A stretch of 64,000 nt of DNA. It comes from Desulfobulbaceae bacterium (GTDB lineage: Bacteria > Desulfobacterota > Desulfobulbia > Desulfobulbales > Desulfocapsaceae). Below are positions 17,966 to 27,371 of the stretch, piece by piece. Positions within the stretch are counted from its first letter, which is position 1. Each line of letters starts with the position of its first letter. Under the pieces are notes generated by a model. It had not been told where the DNA came from. It made no database searches and saw nothing but the letters and a program-made list of their open reading frames with translations. Made by a program: the position numbers and the translations under genes. The DNA lies in the NCBI GenBank assembly GCA_026988015.1, contig JALSMA010000086.1:1-64000 (forward strand), in the 5' to 3' direction.

Positions 17966-17988
17966 GAACTCGACACTCGCTGCGACGA

Positions 17989-18930
17989 TCATTTCTCCAA
18001 AGCAAGCTGCAACAGCCTGTCGATAAGTTCGGTAAAGTTGAGACCGAACTTTTCTGCGGCCTGGGGTAGCAGACTGGTCGGAGTCATTCCTGGAATAGTA
18101 TTGGTCTCGAGCAGATACAGGGATCCATCGGCAGCAAGCATCATGTCCGTCCTGGAACAACCGCGCAGTTGCAGGATCTGGTGGGCCCGTATTGCATATT
18201 TTTGAGCAAGCGCTGTAACATCAGCACTCACCTCTGCCGGACACACCTCCCTTGAAGCACCTTCCTGATATTTTGCAGTATAATCAAAAAAGCTGAACTC
18301 CTCTCCAGGAATTATTTCAACCAGTGGCAGTGGAATTAGTTCCTCATTCCCCAACACCCCGACTGTAATCTCCCTGCCGGATACAAACGCCTCAACCATC
18401 ACCTGGGAGTCGTGCTTGTACGCAAGCCGTATTCCATCCCGCAGCTCATCACTATTCCGGGCAACACTCATACCAAGACTGGACCCCTCACGGGCAGGCT
18501 TCACAACCACTGGACACCCGATACTTTGAAGGAGTCGAGCCGGATCATCACCGTCTTCGGGCCTGGCCATGTCCCATCTCGCAACCGGCAATCCATTGAG
18601 ACGATATAATATTTTGGACATATTTTTATCGATGGCAAGGGCGCTGCCAAGAACGCCAGAGCCCTGATAGGGAATTCCGAGCAGATCAAGAAACCCCTGA
18701 ACAGTCCCATCTTCACCATGAATACCGTGGAGTAGTATAAAAGCCACATCAATATTCCCAGCCTCACGACTCAGCCTGCCAAGATCCGTTTTGGGGTCAT
18801 AGCGAAACACTTCATACCTATCACGATTTATGGCCTCTTCAAAACCTGCAGCACCAGCCAGAGAAACCTCGCGCTCACCTGAGGCACCACCGGCCAGCAG
18901 AGCGACCCGGATTTTATCTTCAGCACTCAT
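17989..18930 (-). CDS. ddl: D-alanine--D-alanine ligase
   Basis: The 313-residue protein is an ATP-grasp ligase of the Ddl family. It shows VALLAGGASGEREVSLAGAA at the start, HGIHGEDGTVQGFLDLLGIP, GVLGSALAIDKNMSK, VKPAREGSSLGMSV and the end LLETNTIPGMTPTSLLPQAAE. It joins two D-alanines for the peptidoglycan stem in the cytoplasm. The ribosome site AAAGGAT precedes ATG. It is convergent with the sigma factor gene, with 23 bp between the stops. No mur genes are next to it. Confidence 0.97.
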   Translation of the reverse strand: MSAEDKIRVALLAGGASGEREVSLAGAAGFEEAINRDRYEVFRYDPKTDLGRLSREAGNIDVAFILLHGIHGEDGTVQGFLDLLGIPYQGSGVLGSALAIDKNMSKILYRLNGLPVARWDMARPEDGDDPARLLQSIGCPVVVKPAREGSSLGMSVARNSDELRDGIRLAYKHDSQVMVEAFVSGREITVGVLGNEELIPLPLVEIIPGEEFSFFDYTAKYQEGASREVCPAEVSADVTALAQKYAIRAHQILQLRGCSRTDMMLAADGSLYLLETNTIPGMTPTSLLPQAAEKFGLNFTELIDRLLQLALEK

Positions 18931-18948
18931 AGCTATCCTTTCTTTTAC

Positions 18949-19026
18949 ATGAATCTGCGACAGATTCGCGATTGTTTTCCTGGTAACATATTAAAATAAA
19001 AAATATCGAACACTCATGGATCCAGG
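18949..19026 (-). repeat. dispersed repeat family 1, copy b (reverse)
   Basis: Read on the minus strand: ATCCATGAGTGTTCGATATT ... ATATGTTACCAGGAAAACAA ... then GAATCTGTCGCAGATTC, a perfect 7-bp palindrome with a 3-nt centre. It is a short copy in the gap between divergent ddl and the dehydrogenase gene, overlapping the likely promoter area. Confidence 0.75.
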
Positions 19027-19151
19027 ATTTACCCCTGTCACCGTTGATAAATAGACCCTTCCTGTTATTCTACCGCATGATAAGAGCAACATCCACAGCG
19101 ACCTGCAAATCCCTGCTGTTTTTTTTTGAGCTATGGGGGTAATATATATAC

Positions 19152-20558
19152 ATGAACAGAGATATATTTCAAAAAATTGTGCAAATTGTCGGCAGAAAAC
19201 ACTGCAGCATGGAAATTGAAGAGCGCCACTGCTACTCATACGACAACAGCAAGCAGACATTTCTTCCGGATGCTGTCGCCCTACCCGATAGTACCGAGCA
19301 GGTCGCAGCCCTTGTAAAACTTGCCAACAACAACAAAATTCCAATTGTTGCCCGTGGAGCAGGAAGCGGTACGACAGGTGGCGCCATCCCTACCCACGGT
19401 GGAATTGTACTGAGCTGCACCCGACTGAACCGAATCCTTGAAATAGACCGGGAAAATCAGATTGCCATAGTAGAACCTGGAGTGATCACCGGGGAATTCC
19501 AACAGCAATTAAAAAAACATGGTCTCATGTATGCACCCGACCCAGCCAGCCTTAAATTCTGCACCATTGGTGGAAATGTTGCAGAATGCGCAGGGGGGCC
19601 CTCTGCCATTAAATATGGAGTGACTAAAGACTCAATCATCGGCCTTGAAGTGGTCCTTGCAAACGGCGATATCCTGTGCACCGGTTGCCGTACCGAAAAA
19701 GGGGTGGTTGGCTACGATCTCACCCGACTCTTTATCGGCTCTGAAGGAACCCTCGGGATTATCACCAGAATAATCACCAGACTCCTCCCCCTGCCGGAAC
19801 ACAAAGAAACATTCCTCCTCACTTCCAGATCCCTGCCAGAGGCAACTGCGCTTGTGGCCACCATTCTTCAGAAAAACATCCTGCCCTGTACTCTGGAGTA
19901 CATGGACAAAACTGCCATAGCAGTTGTCTCTAATCTTCTCCCCGAAGCTCCGGGAAAAGATATTGAGGCCATGCTGATAATAGAGATTGACGGCAGCCAA
20001 AAACACACTGCTGAGCAGGCAGAACTTTTAAGAAACCTGGCTGCCACCAGAGAGCTGTGCACCCTGAGGCAGGCAGCAACGGAGGAGGAAGTAACTGAAA
20101 TCTGGAAGGCGAGGCGCTCCATTTCTCCCGCGGCATTCAAACTCAGCCCGCACAAAACCAGCGAAGACGTTGTGGTACCAAGAAGCCGCATTCCCGAACT
20201 GGTCAGCTTCTGTGAAGCATTGAGCCGGGATCTCGAGCTTACCATCCTCACCTTCGGACATGCCGGCGACGGAAACATTCACGTCAACATCATGTCCTGC
20301 AACACAACAGAATTGGAAAAAGAAAAGGTCGTCGCCGCAAAAAAAGCTCTTTTTGAAAAAGTACTCGGCATGAATGGCACCCTTTCCGGAGAACATGGTA
20401 TCGGGACAAGCAAGTCAGCCTTTATATCCATGGAACTCAATGATACCAGCATAATGATTATGCAACAGATCAAACAGCTTTTTGATAAAAACAATATCCT
20501 GAACCCTGGGAAAATTTTTCCGGCAAACAAGTTCAGTGACCCTTCTGCCTCTTGCTGA
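19152..20558 (+). CDS. FAD-linked 2-hydroxyacid dehydrogenase (GlcD/D-LDH type)
   Basis: The 468-residue protein has the VAO-type FAD-binding domain (about 35-215: VARGAGSGTTGGAIPTHGGI, DPASLKFCTIGGNVAECAGG) and the FAD-oxidase C domain (FGHAGDGNIHVNIM, GEHGIGTSK). This matches GlcD and D-lactate dehydrogenases, which oxidise glycolate or D-lactate to the 2-oxo acid. No GlcF-type iron-sulfur partner is next to it, so its electron acceptor is unknown. The start is at ATG 19152 with GGGGGT about 13 nt upstream, a weak placement. Confidence 0.88.
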   Translation: MNRDIFQKIVQIVGRKHCSMEIEERHCYSYDNSKQTFLPDAVALPDSTEQVAALVKLANNNKIPIVARGAGSGTTGGAIPTHGGIVLSCTRLNRILEIDRENQIAIVEPGVITGEFQQQLKKHGLMYAPDPASLKFCTIGGNVAECAGGPSAIKYGVTKDSIIGLEVVLANGDILCTGCRTEKGVVGYDLTRLFIGSEGTLGIITRIITRLLPLPEHKETFLLTSRSLPEATALVATILQKNILPCTLEYMDKTAIAVVSNLLPEAPGKDIEAMLIIEIDGSQKHTAEQAELLRNLAATRELCTLRQAATEEEVTEIWKARRSISPAAFKLSPHKTSEDVVVPRSRIPELVSFCEALSRDLELTILTFGHAGDGNIHVNIMSCNTTELEKEKVVAAKKALFEKVLGMNGTLSGEHGIGTSKSAFISMELNDTSIMIMQQIKQLFDKNNILNPGKIFPANKFSDPSASC

Positions 20559-20566
20559 AAAATCCA

Positions 20567-20595
20567 TTGACAGACACAGAAGTTTTTTTTATATA
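20567..20595 (+). promoter_or_regulatory. sigma-70 promoter of rpsU
   Basis: TTGACA, a 17-bp spacer, then TATATA. The site starts 126 bp before the rpsU ATG and just after the stop of the preceding gene, so rpsU probably has its own transcript. Confidence 0.65.
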
Positions 20596-20692
20596 AAGAA
20601 GATTATTGTCATGACTTTTTATAATTGTAATGAAAGTCTGAAAATTCTTGTTTTCGGATTTTTCGTAAATATTGTTGATAACGGAGCCCCAA

Positions 20693-20884
20693 ATGATAGA
20701 AGTTGAAGTTCGTGGAGATCTTGAGTATGCCATCAGGCAGCTGAAAAAGAAACTGCAGATTGACGGCATCAAACGTGAACTGAAACGCCGGGAGCATTAT
20801 GAAAAACCCAGCGTCAAGAAACGTCGCAAACAAGCTGAAGCTCGTCGTAAACTCCGCAAGTTTAACCGTGTCAGACGCGGCTGA
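20693..20884 (+). CDS. rpsU: 30S ribosomal protein S21
   Basis: From ATG 20693 the protein has 63 residues, starting MIEVEVRGDLEYAIRQLKKK and continuing KREHYEKPSVKKRRK, the S21 signature with a basic Arg/Lys tail. S21 helps the 30S subunit pair with mRNA leaders. CGGAG precedes the ATG. A strong promoter lies upstream and an intrinsic terminator immediately downstream, so it is a one-gene unit with partial read-through to xerD. Confidence 0.97.
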   Translation: MIEVEVRGDLEYAIRQLKKKLQIDGIKRELKRREHYEKPSVKKRRKQAEARRKLRKFNRVRRG

Positions 20885-20909
20885 GAGTAAGAAAGCTTTA
20901 TTTTACCTG

Positions 20910-20940
20910 CGCCCGCTGTAATGAGTACAACGGGCGTTTT
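20910..20940 (+). terminator. intrinsic terminator of rpsU that encloses the xerD start codon
   Basis: CGCCCG (20910-20915) pairs with CGGGCG (20931-20936), and TGTA (20917-20920) with TACA (20926-20929), one mismatch between. The loop is ATGAG and the stem is followed by TTTT. The loop holds the ATG of the xerD frame (20921-20923). Confidence 0.8.
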
Positions 20941-21874
20941 CTCTTTTGCACCACAGTCTGCCATCGCCAGAAAGCCCCTCCCACAAGAGTTTACCTCTGC
21001 CAAAGAGCTCTTTCTCCACTATCTGATCACCGAGAAACGCTTTGCAGAAAACACTGTCGCAGCCTACAACGCAGACATTCACTTTTTTCTCAATTTTCTC
21101 ATTACCAAAAAGAAGAAGCTGAATCAGGTGAACAGCAAGGTCGTCCGCAGCTTCCTTGAGCTATGCCGCAGTAGAAATATTTCAAATCGCAGCAATGCCA
21201 GGAGGATCTCAGCGCTACGAAGCTTTTTTCATTTCCTCACTGCAGCCCATATTATTCAAGACCACCCTTTTTCAAATATCACCGCCCCGAAAAGCGGAAC
21301 AAGCCTCCCAAAAGGACTGTCAGTGGCTCAAGTGAACCGCCTGTTACAGCCTCCAACAATTCCCACTCCGCTCTCACAACGCAACCATGCCATGCTGCAA
21401 CTCCTCTATTCCACAGGATTGAGGGTCTCAGAGCTGACCAGTCTCCCTGTCACCAGTTGCAACCTCTCTTCCTGTTTTATTCGAGTTCTTGGCAAGGGAG
21501 AAAAAGAGCGCCTGATACCCTTTGGAACTCCTGCAAAAGATGCCATTGAATCCTACCTGGATACAGCCCGTCCCATGATCCTTAAAGGCAGACGCAGCAA
21601 CACCCTTTTTATCACCAATCGCGGCCAAGGAATGACACGACTCAGATTCTGGCAGATAATTAAAGAGGCTGCACGTGCTGCCGGAATACGTGAGCAGTTA
21701 TCCCCCCATAGCCTACGCCACTCGTTTGCCACTCACCTTCTCTCCCATGGCGCCGATCTTCGCTCAGTTCAACTCATGCTTGGCCACTCAGACATCACCA
21801 CAACCCAGATTTACACCCAGGTGGACCGGGATCGCCTGAAATCACTCCATAAAAAATTTCACCCTCGCGGCTGA
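20921..21874 (+). CDS. xerD: tyrosine site-specific recombinase XerD/XerC
   Basis: The 317-residue protein has the SAM-like N-terminal domain (about 25-110, AKELFLHYLITEKRFAENTV) and the catalytic domain with all residues of the family: Arg in STGLRVSELTSL, Lys in LGKGEKERLIPFG, HSLRHSFATHLL, then LGHSDITTTQIYTQV with the nucleophile Tyr. Xer proteins resolve chromosome dimers at dif with FtsK. XerC and XerD cannot be told apart with certainty here. The only plausible ATG lies in the loop of the rpsU terminator and has no ribosome site. No other Met, GTG or TTG fits before the conserved region. Confidence 0.9.
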   Translation: MSTTGVFSFAPQSAIARKPLPQEFTSAKELFLHYLITEKRFAENTVAAYNADIHFFLNFLITKKKKLNQVNSKVVRSFLELCRSRNISNRSNARRISALRSFFHFLTAAHIIQDHPFSNITAPKSGTSLPKGLSVAQVNRLLQPPTIPTPLSQRNHAMLQLLYSTGLRVSELTSLPVTSCNLSSCFIRVLGKGEKERLIPFGTPAKDAIESYLDTARPMILKGRRSNTLFITNRGQGMTRLRFWQIIKEAARAAGIREQLSPHSLRHSFATHLLSHGADLRSVQLMLGHSDITTTQIYTQVDRDRLKSLHKKFHPRG

Positions 21875-22035
21875 TCCCGGGTATTAATCCGGTTCATCAG
21901 CAGAGAAATACCTTATATTTTTTTTTTCATATGGGCAGTTAAAACAACTGGTAAAAAGAGAGAAGAATAGAGTACCATTCACCACTGTCTCCAATAATTT
22001 CGTTCAATGATGAACATTCCACCTGCCCTCTTTCT

Positions 22036-24705
22036 ATGAAAGTCATTACCTCCCACCTCAATGCAGACTTCGACAGTCTCGCCGCCATGATAGCAGCCCA
22101 GAAGCTTCACCCCGATGCGGTAATGGCATTTCCTGGATCCCAGGAAAAAAATGTTAGGCGGTTTATCGGCGAAACACTCAAATACAAATACGAATTTGTA
22201 AAACCCAAGCACCTCGACCTCAACCAGATTACAACGCTCATTGTGGTGGACACCCGACAAAAATCCCGTATTGGAGAATTTGGAAAGTGCAGTGACTCCC
22301 CAAAGACTAAAATCTACATCTACGACCACCACCCTGACAACAAAGACTCCATAAAAGGAGACATTGAGTCAATTGCTCTAGTTGGATCAACCACCACTAT
22401 AATATGTCAGGAACTGAAAGCAAAAGAAATTCCAATCTCCCCGGATGAAGCTACAATTTTTGGCCTTGGTATATATGAGGACACTGGATCCCTCACCCAC
22501 CTGACCACAACACCAGAGGACCTCTTTATTGTTGCCTGGCTTCTTGAAAAAGGTGCTCAGCTCGACATCATTTCCCAGTTTCTTTCCTACGATCTTTCCT
22601 CCCGCCAGGTAAGTCTGATTCACGAACTTGGTAAGACTGCCCAATCCTATATAATATCCGGGATTAAAACTGTCCTTGTGAATCTCACTTTACAAGAATA
22701 TGAAGACGATTTTTCCCTTATTGTACGCAGGTTCATGGTGATGGAAAACCTCAACTGTCTTTTTGCCCTGGTGTGTATGGAGGGACGTATCTACCTTATT
22801 GCCAGATCACGAATCCCCGAAATCAATGCCGGAGCCATTGCCCGTGACTTCAATGGTGGCGGCCATGCTTCTGCTGCTTCAGCTACCATTCGTGATATGA
22901 CCATGATTGAGGCCCAGGAACTGCTTATTCGCAGCCTTCACCGTCACATCAAGCCACAGGCCATTGCCGGAGAAATGCTTTCCAGCCCGGTTATCAGCAT
23001 CCCACCCGAAACATCCATCCTTGAGGCCAACAAACTGCTTACCCGATACAACATTACCGTTCTCCCCATTATCACCAGCAGTGCAACTGACAACCGTCCC
23101 ATCCTCCACAAGGAGATTATTGGAACCATCTCAAGAAGGATCATAGAAAAAGCAATTCATCACAACCTGGGTTCTTTCCCGGTGAGTGATTACATGACAA
23201 CAGACGTTGAGGTACTTCCTTTAAGTGCTACTCTCGCCGAAATTGAAGAGCTGATCATAGAAAAAAGACAACGACTGATCCCCATTATCCATGAACAAAA
23301 GCTTGAAGGTGTTATCACCCGGACCGATCTCCTCAATATGCTCATAAATGACCCGGGGCACCTTCCCCAGGATTTTGGTCGCGAAGATGGACACCCAGCA
23401 AGGGAAAAAAACAAAAATGTCCTCCAGCTGATGAGTGAAACTCTGCACCGTGACCTTATCATTCTCCTCAGAACCATTGGAGAAGTTGCTGAAAGTTCCG
23501 GTTTCAAAGCTTACGCAGTTGGTGGATTCGTTCGCGACCTGCTCATGAAACAGAAAAATCTTGATCTTGACATTGTTGTTGAAGGTAATGGAATTGTCTT
23601 TGCAAAGCACCTGGTGGCCCGACTTGGCGGCAGACTCAGAAGTCACGAGCGTTTTGTCACAGCCAATGTAACTCTGGCTGATGGATTTAAGATCGATGTT
23701 GCCACAGCGAGACTGGAATACTATGAATATCCGGCAGCGCTGCCAACCGTTGAGCTTTCATCAATTAAACTTGATCTCTTTCGGCGAGACTTCACTATTA
23801 ATGCCATGGCCCTGCAGCTCAATCCTGAGAAATTCGGGATTCTAATTGACTTTTTCAGCTGTCAGAACGATCTGAAGGACAAACTTATAAAAGTGCTCCA
23901 TAACCTGAGTTTTGTTGAAGATCCCAGCCGTATTCTGCGAGCCATTCGCTTTGAAAGACGGATGGATTTCAAGATAGCCAGACACACTGAAAAACTGATC
24001 CAGGGAGCCGTGAAAATGGACCTCTTTGGCCAGGCAACCAACCCAAGGCTCTTCTCAGAACTTAAACAGATATTTTCGGAAGAAAACCCGATACTTGCCA
24101 TAAGAAGACTTGCGGATTACAACCTGTTCCAATTTCTTTGGCCAGATCTGTTACCCAATCTGAAAACCGATCGACGGTTTCTACATATATTGAGACAGAC
24201 TCAGCAGGCCCTGTCCTGGTTCTCTCTGCTCTACCTTGAGGAAGAGATTGAATCGTGGAGAATTTATCTGCTTGCCATCATGGCAAGATCCCGCCCGACA
24301 CAGATAGAGTCTTTCTGCAAACGTTTCCAGATCCACGATCAGGTATGCCGCGAGCTAATCATCCAGAAGCTCAAGGCCGAGGAGCTTGCCAATAAGCTCT
24401 ATATCAAAATCCCGGCAAAAAACAGCCTCATCCGAAAAATGCTGTCTTCACTCTCCAACGAAGGTTTACTCTACCTTATGGGCATAGCCAGAAAAAAGGA
24501 AATAAAAAAGACGGTGTCACTCTATGTCACCACTCTGCGCACCATTCAGCCACTGCTCAATGGTGATGACTTAAAGGAATGCGGGTATACCCCCGGCAAA
24601 CTATTCAAGAAGATCCTCACCGCTCTTCGGGATGCACGTCTTGATGGCATAGTTGAAAGTCGTGAGGACGAACTGGATTATCTGCACAGGAATTTTCCAC
24701 GATAA
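22036..24705 (+). CDS. DHH-CBS-tRNA nucleotidyltransferase fusion (A-adding enzyme type)
   Basis: The 889-residue protein has a DHH phosphoesterase domain (SHLNADFDSLAAM, VVDTR, YDHHPD), a DHHA1 domain (FNGGGHASAASATI), two CBS domains (about 310-445), and a class II nucleotidyltransferase head (AVGGFVRDLLMKQKNLDLDIVVEGNG, the DxD pair in LDLDIV) with the RNA-binding part (RRDFTINAMAL, EDPSRILRAIRFERR). This fusion is known in bacteria that split CCA addition between two enzymes, where it acts as the A-adding enzyme. The DHH part may act on oligonucleotides or cyclic dinucleotides, and CBS domains bind adenosyl ligands. No CC-adding partner lies in the window. Confidence 0.92.
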   Translation: MKVITSHLNADFDSLAAMIAAQKLHPDAVMAFPGSQEKNVRRFIGETLKYKYEFVKPKHLDLNQITTLIVVDTRQKSRIGEFGKCSDSPKTKIYIYDHHPDNKDSIKGDIESIALVGSTTTIICQELKAKEIPISPDEATIFGLGIYEDTGSLTHLTTTPEDLFIVAWLLEKGAQLDIISQFLSYDLSSRQVSLIHELGKTAQSYIISGIKTVLVNLTLQEYEDDFSLIVRRFMVMENLNCLFALVCMEGRIYLIARSRIPEINAGAIARDFNGGGHASAASATIRDMTMIEAQELLIRSLHRHIKPQAIAGEMLSSPVISIPPETSILEANKLLTRYNITVLPIITSSATDNRPILHKEIIGTISRRIIEKAIHHNLGSFPVSDYMTTDVEVLPLSATLAEIEELIIEKRQRLIPIIHEQKLEGVITRTDLLNMLINDPGHLPQDFGREDGHPAREKNKNVLQLMSETLHRDLIILLRTIGEVAESSGFKAYAVGGFVRDLLMKQKNLDLDIVVEGNGIVFAKHLVARLGGRLRSHERFVTANVTLADGFKIDVATARLEYYEYPAALPTVELSSIKLDLFRRDFTINAMALQLNPEKFGILIDFFSCQNDLKDKLIKVLHNLSFVEDPSRILRAIRFERRMDFKIARHTEKLIQGAVKMDLFGQATNPRLFSELKQIFSEENPILAIRRLADYNLFQFLWPDLLPNLKTDRRFLHILRQTQQALSWFSLLYLEEEIESWRIYLLAIMARSRPTQIESFCKRFQIHDQVCRELIIQKLKAEELANKLYIKIPAKNSLIRKMLSSLSNEGLLYLMGIARKKEIKKTVSLYVTTLRTIQPLLNGDDLKECGYTPGKLFKKILTALRDARLDGIVESREDELDYLHRNFPR

Positions 24706-24743
24706 GAATCGCCACTTCCTGCCCTGACCTGAGCACCTGAATC

Positions 24744-26216
24744 TCAGAAAGCAACCACCTGATTACGACCATTGGATTTAGCAGTGTACAGTGCCCTGTC
24801 GGCCCTGCGAATAATCTCATCCCTGTTATCTTTCTGCTGAAAAACTGTGACCCCGACACTGACAGTGACAGCCAGGTTTTTCCCATCAAGCAGCAAAGGG
24901 TGATTCAAAATACCCAGCCGCAGCTCCTCGGCCATATTCATTGCCGTTTTCAAATCACAGCCTTTTAGTAGAACCATAAATTCCTCCCCACCCCAGCGGC
25001 ATTTAATATCTGTCTCACGTAAACGGGATTTTATCAGCCCGGCAATATGCACAAGCACTGCATCCCCAGCAAGATGCCCATGTGAATCGTTGATTTTCTT
25101 AAAATGATCAATATCAAGCAGCAGCAGGGACAACTCGTCGGGAACACGCTTCAGATCAAGTACCAGTGAGTCAAACAGCATATCAAATGCTTGTCGATTA
25201 TAGAGACCTGTCAACTTATCAGTGGTGGCCATCTCTTCAATATCCAGCTGATACAGAGAGAGCGTTCGATTGGTGATCAGCAGCACGACAGCGACCACCA
25301 CTGCACAAAACAGTAAATTCAGAACCAACGCACGGGTGAGCTTATCCTGACCTTCAAGCTCACTCTGAATAACAACCAGGTACCAGTCAAACTCTTCAAT
25401 GTAACGGACATTAAAAAAAACAGGATAATTATCCAGCTCATACTCCAGTGATATAGAATCAACCGCATTGATTTTATTCAGAAACGACTCACTTTTAATC
25501 AATTCAAACAGGGTCGAACTCCGGTCTTTAGCTTCAGCCTGCAGATCAGAATTCAGCATCACCTCACCCTTACTGTCCATAAAAATAATGCTTCGCCCGA
25601 ATTGCTTCTGGTAGGCAAGAATACGTTCTTTCACCTTTTCAACAGCAAGGCCAATCCCTACAACACCTATGAATATTCCATCATAATCAAGGACCCGGTA
25701 GTTGATAAAAACAGTGAGATTATCCTGATTATTCTCATCGATATCGACGTTAATCTCATAATCCTGTTTCAGTTCTCGTACCCGAAAATACCAGTCGTCC
25801 CTTTCGTCCTGCGGCCGAACCTGCTTCGCGACCCCACTTGGATGATAGTATTTCCGGGTGTTCTCTGATACAAAAAATGCGGTAACAGCTCCATATTTCA
25901 ACTTAATCTCAGTTAAATACCGAACAATAGCCCTCTGGTCCTTCTCTCCACCCTTGGCCCAGTCATACAAAAAGGTGTCAGATGCCATAAGAGAAGAGAT
26001 AAGTATTGGCGGCAGGAGATCACGCTGAATTTCAGAATAAATATTATCTCCGGTAAGGGGTAGTTCACCTGCGGTCAACTGATACCGCAAAGAAGCAATA
26101 GAGACAAAATAGCTGAACAGACTGGTGAGTAAAAAACCGACAGTGAGCAGCATACTGACAAAAAGAATCAGACGTTTTTTCTGTTTCAACATACAGGTGT
26201 CTTTTCTGTTAAACAT
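24744..26216 (-). CDS. membrane sensor diguanylate cyclase (dCache-GGDEF)
   Basis: The 490-residue protein has a transmembrane helix (about 15-38), a periplasmic sensor of dCache type (about 45-285, WYFRVRELKQDYEINVDIDE), a second helix (about 295-318) and a GGDEF domain with the active loop RWGGEEFMVLL. RETD five residues before it is an intact inhibitory I-site. It should make cyclic di-GMP in response to a periplasmic signal, with product feedback. Two start codons (26216 and 26192) are possible; neither has a strong ribosome site. There is no EAL domain. Confidence 0.93.
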   Translation of the reverse strand: MFNRKDTCMLKQKKRLILFVSMLLTVGFLLTSLFSYFVSIASLRYQLTAGELPLTGDNIYSEIQRDLLPPILISSLMASDTFLYDWAKGGEKDQRAIVRYLTEIKLKYGAVTAFFVSENTRKYYHPSGVAKQVRPQDERDDWYFRVRELKQDYEINVDIDENNQDNLTVFINYRVLDYDGIFIGVVGIGLAVEKVKERILAYQKQFGRSIIFMDSKGEVMLNSDLQAEAKDRSSTLFELIKSESFLNKINAVDSISLEYELDNYPVFFNVRYIEEFDWYLVVIQSELEGQDKLTRALVLNLLFCAVVVAVVLLITNRTLSLYQLDIEEMATTDKLTGLYNRQAFDMLFDSLVLDLKRVPDELSLLLLDIDHFKKINDSHGHLAGDAVLVHIAGLIKSRLRETDIKCRWGGEEFMVLLKGCDLKTAMNMAEELRLGILNHPLLLDGKNLAVTVSVGVTVFQQKDNRDEIIRRADRALYTAKSNGRNQVVAF

Positions 26217-26573
26217 TCACAGCAATCTGGGCCCTATGCCTAAGACAGGAATATCCCTTCAACAAAGCAATAAATTACCTCGCTGTTAGACAAGGATATC
26301 CTATTTGCCAGGAAAAAAAATGAATATTATTTGCGCCGCTCCGACAAACCCGAGACTTCCTGAGCCAGCAAACCGTATGTTATTTTTAACCGCATCATGC
26401 CCATTAAACAGAATTTAATTCATTATTATTGCCAGGTAGCTGAATTTTTACCTTGCACATCCCCATTTTATGAAATATATAAACAAGACAAGACAGACAG
26501 AACCATTCCAGAAGCTGCAGGATACTGAAGGGAGGTGAGTGTTTTTTTAACATACCTGATTGTGAATCTTATA
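26217..26573. other. intergenic region upstream of the Lrp-led sulfur operon
   Basis: This 357-bp gap between divergent genes should hold the promoters for the cyclase gene and the lrp-tusA operon. I see no known riboswitch. A GGGAGGTGAG at about 26530 has no suitable frame after it. The last part merges with a family 1 repeat. Confidence 0.4.
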
Positions 26574-26628
26574 TCTGTATTTCAGCAGGTTACCACAGAC
26601 AACAACTACGAAGCCGTCACGGATTCAG
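26574..26628 (+). repeat. dispersed repeat family 1, copy c
   Basis: CTGTATTTCAGCAGGTTACC ... ACAACTACGAAGCCGTCACGGATTCAG is the right half of the family: CATTTCAG-GTTACC core and terminal CGTCACGGATTCAG. The left half is missing or too diverged. It ends 15 bp before the lrp start codon, so it must lie in the operon leader. Confidence 0.75.
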
Positions 26629-26643
26629 AAGGGTAGTATAACG

Positions 26644-27159
26644 ATGCATCACGAAAACTCAAATAGCGCCTTTGATGAAAAAGATAGGTCAATTCTCAAC
26701 AGCCTGCAGAAAGACTCAACCATCACCAATGCAGAACTGGCAAAACAGGTAGGCCTTTCACCGTCAGCATGTCTCGGCAGAACCAAACGACTCAAAGAGA
26801 GCGGACTGATAAAACAATTTGTTGCTGTACTCGATGAACAAAAGGCAGGCCTGGAAGTAGTCACCTTTGTTTTTATAACCCTCACACCTCACGACAGAGA
26901 GACCACAGAGTCATTTTTGGCCACCATCCGTGATATCCCCAACATTATGGAGTGTTACAATATCTCAGGAAACTATGATTATCTGCTGAAGATCCTCTCC
27001 CCTTCAATCAGTGCATATAGAAATTTTGTAATCGATACCCTCATTGAAGTTCCGGGAGTTGGAAAGGTCGAGACCACCGTGGTCTTAAGCAGTGAAAAAC
27101 AGTCACATCAGCTGCCACTTATCGATTCACGACTATGGAACAAAGGAGAACGCATATGA
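26644..27159 (+). CDS. Lrp/AsnC family regulator
   Basis: The 171-residue protein has the N-terminal helix-turn-helix (FDEKDRSILNSLQKDSTITN, LAKQVGLSPSACLGRTKRL) and a C-terminal RAM (ligand-binding) domain (NIMECYNISGNYDYLLKI). Lrp-type proteins sense amino acids such as methionine, leucine or cysteine. As the first gene of a sulfur amino-acid operon (its stop overlaps the next start as ATGA) it probably regulates that operon. The N-terminus is His-containing (MHHENS), and no further domain is present. Confidence 0.93.
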   Translation: MHHENSNSAFDEKDRSILNSLQKDSTITNAELAKQVGLSPSACLGRTKRLKESGLIKQFVAVLDEQKAGLEVVTFVFITLTPHDRETTESFLATIRDIPNIMECYNISGNYDYLLKILSPSISAYRNFVIDTLIEVPGVGKVETTVVLSSEKQSHQLPLIDSRLWNKGERI

Positions 27160-27371
27160 ACATCACTATCAATGGTGAAAAAGAACATCTCACCGGCCAG
27201 ACCATTGTAATTTCAGATCTGTTACAAATAAAGAATGTTGAATCTCCGGAAATGGTGTCTGTCCAGCTAAATGGCAAAATTGTGAACCAGGAGCGGTTTC
27301 AAAGTACATCGGTCACAGAAAATGATGAGCTTGAATTTCTTTACTTCATGGGCGGTGGGGAGAACAAATGA
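27156..27371 (+). CDS. ThiS/HcyS-like sulfur carrier protein, pro-form
   Basis: From ATG 27156 (AAGGAG, 8 nt spacing) the product has 71 residues with the ThiS/MoaD ubiquitin-like pattern (MNITINGEKEHL ... MVSVQLNGKIV). The C-terminus is FMGGGENK. Mature carriers end in Gly-Gly, which is adenylated and turned into a thiocarboxylate. Here three or four residues follow, so they must be removed, most simply by the JAMM protease encoded three genes on. This matches HcyS of Wolinella, whose precursor also needs trimming. No thiazole genes (thiG, thiH) lie nearby, which argues against a thiamine role. Confidence 0.85.
   Translation: MNITINGEKEHLTGQTIVISDLLQIKNVESPEMVSVQLNGKIVNQERFQSTSVTENDELEFLYFMGGGENK

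Noticed and set aside
27156..27371. Thiamine sulfur carrier ThiS for thiazole synthesis
   Set aside because: No thiG or thiH nearby, the C-terminus has extra residues, and the neighbours are methionine-type and JAMM genes. The homocysteine pathway fits better.
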